Origin: BQJU01 sp965229635
GTDB lineage: Bacteria; Bacteroidota; Bacteroidia; Chitinophagales; Saprospiraceae
NCBI GenBank assembly: GCA_965229635.1
Contig: OZ245894.1
Location: 1,240,001-1,304,000, forward strand
Direction of reading: 5' to 3'
DNA length: 64,000 nt
In this document: positions 54,633 to 62,825 of the stretch, one piece after another
Numbering within the stretch: the stretch's first letter is position 1
Layout: every line of letters begins with the position of its first letter
Translations under genes and position numbers: made by a program
The notes under the pieces: model-generated
Seen by the model: only the letters and a program-made list of their open reading frames with translations
What the model was told of the DNA's origin: nothing
Database searches by the model: none

Positions 54633-55460
54633 TTACTCTATCACAATTTCTTTCTCCGCCACCGCCGATACACCGAAGTAGCCCAGCGCCTTTTTGCCCC
54701 CGGCCTCTACCGGACGGATATTGCCATTTAAGGCCGCAGGTGGACTATCAAACAAAAAGCCCACAAATGCGGTCTGCGTCTGCAACTGGGTGAAAAAGTC
54801 ATACGCCTCTTTCGAGATCGATAATTGCTGGACCAGATATTGATCTCCCAATTCAAGTGGCTCGGTGTTGATTTCAAACCCCAAAATGGGATTGCCATCC
54901 ACAAATTCATCACTGGCATAGATCAGGTCGAGCGGGTTGTTCATAAACTCACCGTTGCGGTACTGCTTCCAGCGGTAATAGTTGCCAATACCCTCCGGTT
55001 CGTAGGTGTCAATGCTTACGTAGTAACCTTCTTCTTCAAATACCGATTCTTCCTTGAATTCAGAATGGATTGCAGTAATTTCCGGCACTTCAATTAAAGT
55101 CTCTGGGTTTGATTCGTATTCCTCTCCTTCCGGAGTGCGGATGTAAATGTGGTAAGTCCGTCCCGCTACGCCCTGGCTGTCGGTCACGTACTGGCCGGGA
55201 GTCTTTTCCTCTAGCGTATCTACGGCACCGTAATCATCGTACAAGACCACCAACGCATTCCCGACCGCTGGCGGCTGGGTTTGGTCAAAGTAATTGGCTG
55301 TCGTTGACAACAGTACTTGCTTTTCGCCTTCCTGGTCGGTAAACCAGCCGTCGACCACCAGTTGGATATCCCCATCGGGAACCTTCAGGTCTACCACGTC
55401 CTGGCAGCTGGATAAAATCAATAAGGTACTGGCTATGAAGATGCTTATCTTGATATTCAT
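54633..55460 (-). CDS. DUF4249 family lipoprotein
   Basis: 275-aa lipoprotein (lipobox LILSSC) matching DUF4249: IQLVVDGWFTDQEGEKQVLL with LSTTANYFDQ, then GQYVTDSQGVAGRTYHIYI, IGNYYRWKQYRNGEF and a C-terminal NIRPVEAGGKKALGYFGVSA. Members are nearly always encoded next to a TonB receptor in Bacteroidota and are thought to be its surface-exposed substrate-binding or accessory lipoprotein. The 22-bp gap to the receptor upstream supports an operon. Confidence 0.9.
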   Translation of the reverse strand: MNIKISIFIASTLLILSSCQDVVDLKVPDGDIQLVVDGWFTDQEGEKQVLLSTTANYFDQTQPPAVGNALVVLYDDYGAVDTLEEKTPGQYVTDSQGVAGRTYHIYIRTPEGEEYESNPETLIEVPEITAIHSEFKEESVFEEEGYYVSIDTYEPEGIGNYYRWKQYRNGEFMNNPLDLIYASDEFVDGNPILGFEINTEPLELGDQYLVQQLSISKEAYDFFTQLQTQTAFVGFLFDSPPAALNGNIRPVEAGGKKALGYFGVSAVAEKEIVIE

Positions 55461-55482
55461 GATTGTTGTTTTTTATGGAATG

Positions 55483-57831
55483 TTAGAATGAGAAATTATA
55501 GGTTACATAAGGCAATACACTGCCGAAGATGGACAATCTGACCGCTTCAGTTTCCAGCGGATTGTCTTCATTCTGGCGGAAGAAGATCGAGTAGGCATTC
55601 TTGCGAGCGTAGGCATTGTATACCCCAAAGTCCCAGGAGCTTTTCCAGCGTTTTTCCGGGTGTTTGTTGGGCGTGTATTGAAAGCCAATGTCTAAGCGGT
55701 GGTAATCGGGTGTGCGTGCGCCATTGCGATTGCCGTAGTGGGGCACCGTAATACCGTCAAATACATATCTTGATTCCGGGTAGGTGATCGGGCGGCCCGT
55801 TGCGAAAGCAAAATTGGCAGATACATCCCACTTTTTATTGATTTTGTAAGAGGCCGTGATCGAAAGGTCGTGAGTCTTATCGTAATTGGAAGGGTAAAAC
55901 TCATCGTCATTAATGCCCGGTACTTTCCGCTCCGACCGCGACAGGGTATAACTCACCCAGCCGGTCAGCGCGCCCTTGTTTTTCCGTAAGGATAATTCCA
56001 ATCCATAGGCCCGACCCTCGCCGGACAGCAATTCGGTTTCAATGGCTTCGTTGAGCAACAGCTCCGCACCGTCTTTGAAGTCCATTAGGTTCTCAAACCG
56101 CTTGTAAAAGCCCTCAATCGATGCCTCGTAAGCGTTGTCGTTGAAATTGCGGAAGTAACCCAGCGCCACCTGATCTACGGTAGCTGGCTTCACGTATTGG
56201 TCACTCGGGGTCCAGATGTCGATAGGGGTGGCCGAGGTGGTATTGGATACTAACTGGATGTACTGCGTCATGCGGTTATAGCTCAGCTTGACCGAGTTTT
56301 CCGCATTGATTACGTAGTTGGCCGAAAAGCGTGGCTCCGGATTGCTGAAGGAGATAATCTTCTCCATGGAGCCGTAAGAAACCGTATCGATGATGGCCTC
56401 CGGACTGGTCGGTATTCCATTTTCATAAAGATACACATCCTCCTTACCAAAGCGGGTGAAGTTGCTAAAGCGCAGGCCGTATTGCAAGGTCAGATTCGGG
56501 AGCGGTTCGTGCTCAAAGCTTACATAAGCCGCCGACTCCAGAGCCCGCTTGTGTTGAATGTCAATTTCATTAAAGATCGACTCATCGCCAATGCCCATCG
56601 CCCGGCCTGGGTGGAAGCGGTAGAAGTTGCTTTCCACACCAAAGTCCAACTGGGTTTTTGGATTGATGAAGTAAGTGAAGTCGCCTTTCAGCACGTAGTT
56701 GTTGATGCGTGCATCCCAATCAAACCCTTCCGTGCCCGAAGGCGTACCGAAGGAGTAACCGTAATCGCTAAAGATGGCTGTAAAGTTGGAAAACAGCTTA
56801 TCCGAAAAGAGGTGGTTCCAGCGCAGTGTAGCGGTTGAGTTCCCCCAATCGGAAGTGAAGTCGTCCCCAAAATTGAACACATCGCGACCAAAATAGCCTG
56901 ACAGATACAGCCGGTCTTTATCGCTTAGTTCAAAATTGGCTTTGGCATTAAAATCGTAGAAGTACACTACATTATCCTTCAGGTTGGGGTTGAATTTGAG
57001 GAATAAATGCCCGTACGAACTCCGTCCCGCCAGCATGAAGGAACTCTTGTCTTTCTGGATCGGCCCTTCCAGCGTCAGGCGGCTGGCGATCAGTCCCACC
57101 CCACCGCTGGCCGCAAAATTCTTGCGGTTGCCATCCCGCTGGCGCACGTCCAGCACCGAGGATAAGCGGCCGCCGTATTTCGAGGGAATGCCGCCTTTGT
57201 AAAGCTTGGAATCCTTGATTGCATCCACGTTAAAGACAGAAAACAGGCCAAACAAATGTGAGGAATTGTACACCGTTGCCTCATCCAGCAGGATCAGGTT
57301 TTGATCCACATTTCCACCCCTCACGTTGAAGCCGGTGGCTCCTTCGCCTACGGTGCTTACCCCAGGCAGGAGTTGAATACTCCGGATCAAATCCGCCTCG
57401 CCCATGACCTGCGGAATCTTCTTGATCTGCACGGCCGTGAGCTTTTCCACACTCATTTCAATGTTCTTCACATTTTGGTCCTCTTCCTTGGCGGTGACCA
57501 CGATCTCGGCCACCATCACGCCCTCCGGCTGCATTTCAATATCCATCGTCTTACTTTCCGTAAGGGTCAGTTCCAGTGTCTGGGTCTCGTAGCCCAGATA
57601 GCTCACCACCAGTTGGTAAGTATTGGGCTCAAAGGAGAGGGAATAAAAGCCGTAAACATTGGTGGAGGCGCCGGCGCCGATTTGATCGACATAGATATTG
57701 GCGCCGATCAGTTCTTCGCCGCTACCGGCATCGCGGATGTGACCGCTCAGGGTGATTTTTTCTTGTGAATAGCCGCTCACAGTCAGGAGCAGCAGAAATA
57801 AAAGAACGGGTGATTTCAGAATTTTTTTCAT
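55483..57831 (-). CDS. TonB-dependent receptor partnered with DUF4249
   Basis: 782-aa outer-membrane receptor: signal peptide MKKILKSPVLLFLLLLTVSG, CarboxypepD-reg-like domain (~25-110), plug with LIRSIQLLPGVSTVGEG, GFNVRGGNVDQNLILLDEA and GGIPSKYGGRLSSVLDVRQR, then a barrel ending LPYVTYNFSF with a C-terminal Phe. No SusD gene adjoins it, and the DUF4249 partner is the only candidate surface lipoprotein. The ligand is unknown (peptides or metals are possible). ATG at 57831 (signal peptide) chosen over an upstream start at 57888. Probably transcribed from the promoter candidate near 58071. Confidence 0.9.
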   Translation of the reverse strand: MKKILKSPVLLFLLLLTVSGYSQEKITLSGHIRDAGSGEELIGANIYVDQIGAGASTNVYGFYSLSFEPNTYQLVVSYLGYETQTLELTLTESKTMDIEMQPEGVMVAEIVVTAKEEDQNVKNIEMSVEKLTAVQIKKIPQVMGEADLIRSIQLLPGVSTVGEGATGFNVRGGNVDQNLILLDEATVYNSSHLFGLFSVFNVDAIKDSKLYKGGIPSKYGGRLSSVLDVRQRDGNRKNFAASGGVGLIASRLTLEGPIQKDKSSFMLAGRSSYGHLFLKFNPNLKDNVVYFYDFNAKANFELSDKDRLYLSGYFGRDVFNFGDDFTSDWGNSTATLRWNHLFSDKLFSNFTAIFSDYGYSFGTPSGTEGFDWDARINNYVLKGDFTYFINPKTQLDFGVESNFYRFHPGRAMGIGDESIFNEIDIQHKRALESAAYVSFEHEPLPNLTLQYGLRFSNFTRFGKEDVYLYENGIPTSPEAIIDTVSYGSMEKIISFSNPEPRFSANYVINAENSVKLSYNRMTQYIQLVSNTTSATPIDIWTPSDQYVKPATVDQVALGYFRNFNDNAYEASIEGFYKRFENLMDFKDGAELLLNEAIETELLSGEGRAYGLELSLRKNKGALTGWVSYTLSRSERKVPGINDDEFYPSNYDKTHDLSITASYKINKKWDVSANFAFATGRPITYPESRYVFDGITVPHYGNRNGARTPDYHRLDIGFQYTPNKHPEKRWKSSWDFGVYNAYARKNAYSIFFRQNEDNPLETEAVRLSIFGSVLPYVTYNFSF

Positions 57832-58395
57832 AATGTAGATTGTTCGAGCTGTGTGACTGCATGAAAGATCCGGGAAGAATGAGGGCATTCTCCGCGATCC
57901 TGCATGCAGCGCTACAACTCAGGTGATTTCTTAAAAACAGGTCTAGTCTTCGTTTGCAGATGAAGTGTAGACCTGCTAAAAACGGGTTTAAATAATGTGT
58001 CGTTTAAGGGATACCTTTGCGCGGGTCATACCCCTATGTGATGATTTAAAAATTTTTATAATTGACAATACAAAGGTAAGGGCAGGGCATACACCGTGCG
58101 TTCGCATTTGTAAATGCGAACCTTTTAGCTTGAAAATCGAACGTTTTGATTTGGGTGTGTTTTAGTCGACGAAGCGATAGCGAAGTTGGCCTCCTGCGCT
58201 TACAGGCTCCGGCTACGCCTGCGGCACTTCCCCTCCAGCCCCCTCACGCGGCGCTGGGAATACCCCGGCGGTTCTGGTCGATTGATGGGCTTTTCCTGTA
58301 CTCGAAGGATGGTAGCAGTTCGAAAAAGGTTGATAAACTGTCAAAAGAAGCAGATACTAGAGGTCTAATCACCAAGAGTTGGACATCGCTGAAAA
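57832..58395. other. Intergenic control region, no confident gene
   Basis: About 560 bp. It contains opposite-facing TACCTTTG boxes (58012-58019 plus, 58071-58078 minus), the palindrome at 58100-58121, and a GC-rich stretch (58186-58300) with recurrent GCGGC/CGGCG. Frames over that stretch have skewed composition and no motif, so I treat them as chance. A short word TCGACGAAGC...GCGAAGTTG at 58166 also occurs at 26379. Confidence 0.5.
58071..58121 (-). promoter_or_regulatory. Candidate promoter with palindrome at -33
   Basis: Minus-strand TACCTTTG (58071-58078) is an exact Bacteroidota -7 match. The perfect palindrome with arms GTTCGCATTT and AAATGCGAAC (58100-58121, 2-nt spacer) begins 21 bp upstream of it, over the expected -33 region. 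This geometry suits an activator or a repressor. Downstream, about 235 nt of leader precede the TonB receptor ATG at 57831. Confidence 0.4.
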
Positions 58396-59331
58396 CTATT
58401 CCAGGACCTCATTCACAACTGTTTCTAGGTCCTCCAGAAAATTTGAAGTGGTACCTTTTAGCAAAAAACCTTTGACATTTGGGAATCGTTGCTGCACTCG
58501 AAGAGGGTTTCCTACCCAAACTCCAGTTATGAGAATAATTGGCATGTCAGGAAGATTTTTTTCTATATACTTCAATAATTTCCGCCCAGTTAGCCCAGAG
58601 CCTTCCCCTTGTATATTCCAATTAGAACAAATTAAACGGTAGGTGTTTTCTTCAAGCTTTTTCTTTGCCTCTTTATAGTTTTTTGCATGGTGAAATGTAT
58701 AAACGTCTAGAAAAACATCTTCCAATAGGTCCCTCCAGTTTTCATCATCGTCAACTATAAGAATATCAAAAATTGGTTTCTGTAAAACAGGTGTCGTATG
58801 TTCTGGGATACTTTTTAAATCAATGGAATTTGTTCCTAAATTAAAAGAATCGGTAAAAGAACGGCCAGCTCCAATTCCATCGTAAAAACCTTTGGCAAAT
58901 TCAATTGCGGCAGCATCTCCAATTTCTTTATTCATCCCGACAACAATGCCGATGTGTTTTCGAATTGCTCTGGATTGGAACTCTGAATAACAGGCATTCA
59001 ATACAACACATTTTACTTTCTCTTTAAATAGGCTGAAAAGACTCGCGAGGGCTTTCCCTTTTACTAACACCGCATTTTTATTTTCATCTTCAAGCACTAA
59101 GCCATCAGTCTTTCCGTGACCAGAAAAGTGAAGTATTAAATTGTTCTGCTCCTTCAACAAGGCATGACGAAGATCAGCTATTCTCAAAGCAGATTTGACC
59201 TTTACTTCGAAATTGTCTCTGTATTTAGACCTATCTATACAGCTTTCAATTTCACGAGCTTCCTCATCGAGTCGGAGGCGACTTGTATCAATTGGGTTTG
59301 AAGCCAGTATTAGAATCGTAGTTTTCTCCAT
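58396..59331 (-). CDS. CHAT protease fused to degenerate receiver domain
   Basis: 311 aa, last gene of the operon. CHAT peptidase domain 4-185: the start ILILASNPIDTSRLRLDEEA, catalytic His72 in HFSGHG, Cys114 in VLNACYS. The receiver domain begins at ~188: IVDDDENW (acidic pocket 194-196), Thr269 in ILITG and Lys292 in FLLKGT are all present, but the phospho-acceptor position reads ICSNWNI, with Asn237 instead of Asp. It therefore cannot be phosphorylated in the usual way and may be a docking or ligand-gated module, paired with the intact receiver next door. The CHAT domain closely resembles that of the EAD11-CHAT protein at 3552. Confidence 0.88.
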   Translation of the reverse strand: MEKTTILILASNPIDTSRLRLDEEAREIESCIDRSKYRDNFEVKVKSALRIADLRHALLKEQNNLILHFSGHGKTDGLVLEDENKNAVLVKGKALASLFSLFKEKVKCVVLNACYSEFQSRAIRKHIGIVVGMNKEIGDAAAIEFAKGFYDGIGAGRSFTDSFNLGTNSIDLKSIPEHTTPVLQKPIFDILIVDDDENWRDLLEDVFLDVYTFHHAKNYKEAKKKLEENTYRLICSNWNIQGEGSGLTGRKLLKYIEKNLPDMPIILITGVWVGNPLRVQQRFPNVKGFLLKGTTSNFLEDLETVVNEVLE

Positions 59332-59346
59332 GACGATAAATTATTC

Positions 59347-59751
59347 TTATCCAATTAAGTTGGCTACTTTTGCACAAAAGAGATCAATATCTAACGAGTC
59401 TCCATCAGGTACTTTTTCAATAAAGTCATTAGCTTTATAATAATTTAATGCCTTTTCTTTTTGATCACCATCCGGATAGCCAGTGTACATTATAGCTTTG
59501 ATAGAGGGCTGAATCTTTTTTGCCTCTCTCAGTACTGCTAACCCCTGTACATTTTCCACTGATTCATCTACCAGTCGCATGTCCAGTATTGCCAGATCAA
59601 AAGCTTGGGTAGTCAGCAATTCTTTTGCCTGCTTAAAATTGCTTGCACTAAACACATCATAACCTTCATCTCTAAGAACCAGCGTTATCAATTCCCGCCA
59701 GCTATCCATATCGTCGACTACTAGTATATGTCGCTTTTCTTTTGTGTCCAT
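59347..59751 (-). CDS. Stand-alone response-regulator receiver
   Basis: 134 aa, a receiver domain only. The acidic pair Asp13-Asp14 (VVDDMDSW), phospho-acceptor Asp57 (AILDMRL), Thr90 (MYTGY) and Lys113 (FIEKVP) are all intact. A slightly long loop after the phospho-acceptor (VDESVENVQG) is unusual. With no output domain it must act by protein contacts; its neighbours (kinase upstream by 9 bp, CHAT-receiver downstream by 15 bp) make it the likely phosphorelay carrier between them. Confidence 0.9.
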   Translation of the reverse strand: MDTKEKRHILVVDDMDSWRELITLVLRDEGYDVFSASNFKQAKELLTTQAFDLAILDMRLVDESVENVQGLAVLREAKKIQPSIKAIMYTGYPDGDQKEKALNYYKANDFIEKVPDGDSLDIDLFCAKVANLIG

Positions 59752-59760
59752 TTCTTAAAT

Positions 59761-61434
59761 TTAAGGTGTGAAAACTTTGCTTTCGAAGGGGAGCATGATG
59801 GTGAATTCCGTTCCTTTTCCAATTTCAGTGTAAGTCAAATCCAGCCTTCCTCCATAGTTTTGTATTACATTTTTAGCTCTCCACAATCCATACCCTGTTC
59901 CTTTTAGATGTTTCCAAAATGTAATCCCGAACTCAAATATCAATTCTCGTTTAGCCTCATCGATTCCAACACCATTGTCTCGAACAATGATCTTCGCAAA
60001 TTTTTCCTCGTCAATCGTTCCCTGATCTATCGTAACGGTAAGGTCTCCTCCATTTTTCAAGGCTTTTAACCCATTTTGTATAATGCTGTATATTGCGGCG
60101 GATAATTGTTGACGGATACCAATAATATCAGGTAGATCTGCCTCTTTCTTAAAATGTATAGAGACATTTTCATTCGCCATTAGCTCTACTTGTCCGAGAA
60201 TAGCCATGATTAAGGATTCCAGGTCAATGGGTTCAGGATCAGTCATGGGTTGGCGTAATTGTTTCGCCTCATTTAAGATCAGTGAAATATCTTGTTCAAT
60301 TCGCTTCAGTATCTTTTTCACCCTTTCATTGTTTTTACTTTCATCACTCATGCGCCGGTGGAGAAGCTGGACCCAAGGTTTCATCGGACCAACCAGGTTA
60401 TTGATTTTGTGTGTGAAATCCATAGCAAATCCACTGGTTACGGATTCTCGCTCTCTTTCAGCAATTTCCGTTTGTACTGTTTTTAGTCTTTCTACCAGAC
60501 GCGCATTTTCTATGGCGATAACAGCAAGATCAGCCATTGATTCCAGAACACGTAGATCATCTTGATCGTAAAGGTCATTTTCAACCGGATGATACGTCGC
60601 AACTACCCCAATTACATTTCCCTCATTGTCTTTCATGGGCACTCCAATCCAGGAAGACAGCTCATCTCCAATGTATTCCTTTCGGCCGGGTTGTTGATAC
60701 CATGCATGAGATTCCTCTTTATTGTGAATTAAAATGGAGTCCCCTGTCTCAATGATCGCTTCTGTCCGTCCATCTCCAAATGTCCTGGACGGTATTTTTG
60801 AACGAAGCCCATTTTTATAAAATAAGGGAAAGTTCACCTCATTCTTGGCTTGATCGTAAATGGCAATGTACATATTCTCGGTATTCATAAAGCTATCCGC
60901 CTTCTCCTGAATAAAATCCTGAATAGCGTTTTCCCCGGCATAGATTTTGGTATTAAGTTCTTTCCCAAAATCAACTAACGCTTCAATTTTTTGAGAAATA
61001 GCTTCCAGGTCATAATTAGCTTCTTTTAATTGCTCATTCGCCTTTTCTGCTTGGCTTTTAGCTGTTCTTAAGTTGGTAATAGCTCTTAAAATAAGTTGCC
61101 CGGATCGACTAAGGAATATGAAAATTAAAACACCTGAAATCAGCACAAAAAAGCGAGATAACTGGTCCGCCCAAGGGTTCCTAAGAGGGGCAATTAATTG
61201 GGCAAAGCTTGAAGAATAAATGGGAGTATGTTGTAATGAATCACTTATTTTGGGTAAGCTCCAAAAAACTGCATCTACCAGCAACAAGAAGATTGCTACA
61301 TACACAAACCAGACAAGCTTTTGGTTTTTTTTGTCTCTAAAGGTAGAGGGGGGGAGAGCAAAGGGTATAAAAATTAGCATCGCCAACCAAAACAAGGGTA
61401 CTAAAGCATAAACTATAATATTAAGACCTGACAT
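59761..61434 (-). CDS. Membrane GAF histidine kinase
   Basis: 557 aa. Three N-terminal membrane helices (about 5-27, 40-60, 92-110), a coiled coil (~120-150), a GAF domain (~150-315), then a kinase core. The phospho-acceptor is probably His342 in DFTHKINNLVG, a degenerate-looking H-box of the HEINN type. ATPase motifs: N-box Asn454 (SIIQNGLKAL), G1 DNGVGI (486-491), F-box EFGITFW, G2 GTGYGL (512-517). The GAF domain may sense a small ligand in the cytoplasm; the membrane part may contact the OpuAC-type protein encoded three genes upstream. Substrate most likely the receiver encoded 9 bp downstream. Confidence 0.9.
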   Translation of the reverse strand: MSGLNIIVYALVPLFWLAMLIFIPFALPPSTFRDKKNQKLVWFVYVAIFLLLVDAVFWSLPKISDSLQHTPIYSSSFAQLIAPLRNPWADQLSRFFVLISGVLIFIFLSRSGQLILRAITNLRTAKSQAEKANEQLKEANYDLEAISQKIEALVDFGKELNTKIYAGENAIQDFIQEKADSFMNTENMYIAIYDQAKNEVNFPLFYKNGLRSKIPSRTFGDGRTEAIIETGDSILIHNKEESHAWYQQPGRKEYIGDELSSWIGVPMKDNEGNVIGVVATYHPVENDLYDQDDLRVLESMADLAVIAIENARLVERLKTVQTEIAERERESVTSGFAMDFTHKINNLVGPMKPWVQLLHRRMSDESKNNERVKKILKRIEQDISLILNEAKQLRQPMTDPEPIDLESLIMAILGQVELMANENVSIHFKKEADLPDIIGIRQQLSAAIYSIIQNGLKALKNGGDLTVTIDQGTIDEEKFAKIIVRDNGVGIDEAKRELIFEFGITFWKHLKGTGYGLWRAKNVIQNYGGRLDLTYTEIGKGTEFTIMLPFESKVFTP

Positions 61435-61478
61435 ATTTTATCTTTTTAGGTAGCTCTTATTTAAGAGTTATCATGACT

Positions 61479-62768
61479 TTACAAATACAATCCATTTGCT
61501 CTAATAATTTTATCAATTATTACGGGAGGAACGCCGTATTTCTTTTCGATTACCTTCAAGTTTTGATTAGACAGGGTTCCTTCTGGATGTTCCTTTAAAA
61601 TATTTCGGATGTGTTTTTGGCCGGTTCGCAATGTTTTATGGAAGCGTTCAACATCCATTTGAAAAAAATCGATCATGTTTTGTTTATTCGAATCCTCATA
61701 TCCTATAGAATTTGAAAAAGTCTTCTTAATCTGATCTAAGGCCGTTTCAATAAAACAATCAAAAGGGATTCCCAAGACGATCAGACGAGCTAGTACTCCT
61801 CTAATCAATCCTTTCATAATGTGGGCCCTACCACCTCTGCCTGGAGGAGGAGCACCATCCATAACAAGAATATTAATTGCTCTTAAATGATCGAGTATGA
61901 TATTTACATTTTCATAAATAAACTCGTCTGAAAGTTGTTTTTCTTGAATAAAGGAACGAACAAAGCCATGTAAGTCAGCATAGGAGGAAATATCAAATAC
62001 ATTGGACTCATCCTGCCTGATCATGGCAACTCGTTCATTGCCTATGACCGTTTCCGCGAATGGCAGATCCAACGTAAGAAGCCTTTCACTCTTTTCCAGA
62101 AACTCATATTGAACAAACAATACATTTGCAAATTCTATGAATCGACCACATCGGCAACCAGGCTTACAGGAATTCGAACATTTGAAGTGTTCTCCTTTAT
62201 CAAAAAATAATTCGGAGTTTGTTCCGCATTTTCTCTTATGATGTTCTCCCTCTAAAGTGTCTCCACCCTGCATCCAAAAGTTGTCTTCCTTTGATAAGGC
62301 AATGATCTGTTTTGGGTCTATTCCTAATTTTTGCCAAGCCAGTAATGATTTCTCATCCCTGTTCACATAATCTCTGCCGATAAAGCCTCCTTCATAATAG
62401 GATGCCCAAATCCTATCGGGATCGACCTTAATGTGATTTACGATCAAATCCCATAACTTGGACATGACATCAATTTGATTAAATTGACCAAATTCAAAAG
62501 CGCCTGACATTTCGAACAAACTAAGATGATTCGGCTCTTTAGCCACTCTTTTTTTATCAAAATGCCTGAAGCAATCCTGGATAAGCACATATTTGTCCCC
62601 TTCCCGGAGTTTTCCTTTCTTCAGTGAGCTTTCGATTTGTACTAATCCTGCACTCATGACAAAGGACATAGGAATCGACGGGTGAAGCATTTTCGCTCGT
62701 GGAAGGGATGTAAAATTCAATTCCGTATAATAACTCAAAAAAAGTTTTCTAATCTCGGTATAACCCAC
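61479..62768 (-). CDS. Truncated alanyl-tRNA-synthetase-like enzyme
   Basis: 429 aa, homologous to the N-terminal half of AlaRS. Class II motif 2 is in DCFRHFDK (Arg68), motif 3 in IGNERVAMIR (Arg246), and FEMSGAFEFGQF, EDNFWMQGGD, the Cys-rich metal segment (CSNSCKPGCRCGRFIEF) and the helical domain ending YGVPPVIIDKIIRANGL are recognisable. Editing and C-Ala domains are absent, so it is about the size of E. coli AlaRS fragments that still form alanyl-adenylate and, marginally, charge tRNA. It is unlikely to replace genomic AlaRS. A role activating Ala or a similar acid for another acceptor is plausible. The start is GTG at 62768; an AAGGAG-like element ~30 bp upstream hints at an earlier non-ATG start. 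Confidence 0.85.
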   Translation of the reverse strand: MGYTEIRKLFLSYYTELNFTSLPRAKMLHPSIPMSFVMSAGLVQIESSLKKGKLREGDKYVLIQDCFRHFDKKRVAKEPNHLSLFEMSGAFEFGQFNQIDVMSKLWDLIVNHIKVDPDRIWASYYEGGFIGRDYVNRDEKSLLAWQKLGIDPKQIIALSKEDNFWMQGGDTLEGEHHKRKCGTNSELFFDKGEHFKCSNSCKPGCRCGRFIEFANVLFVQYEFLEKSERLLTLDLPFAETVIGNERVAMIRQDESNVFDISSYADLHGFVRSFIQEKQLSDEFIYENVNIILDHLRAINILVMDGAPPPGRGGRAHIMKGLIRGVLARLIVLGIPFDCFIETALDQIKKTFSNSIGYEDSNKQNMIDFFQMDVERFHKTLRTGQKHIRNILKEHPEGTLSNQNLKVIEKKYGVPPVIIDKIIRANGLYL

Positions 62769-62825
62769 AGTCTTTGTTTTGCTTTTGCACAGTTGAAATA
62801 ATTTCTCCTTTATTGAATGAGGCTG

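Noticed and set aside
58146..58475. Plus-strand frames over the GC-rich spacer
   Set aside because: Composition is skewed, there is no motif, and they run into the CHAT-receiver gene.
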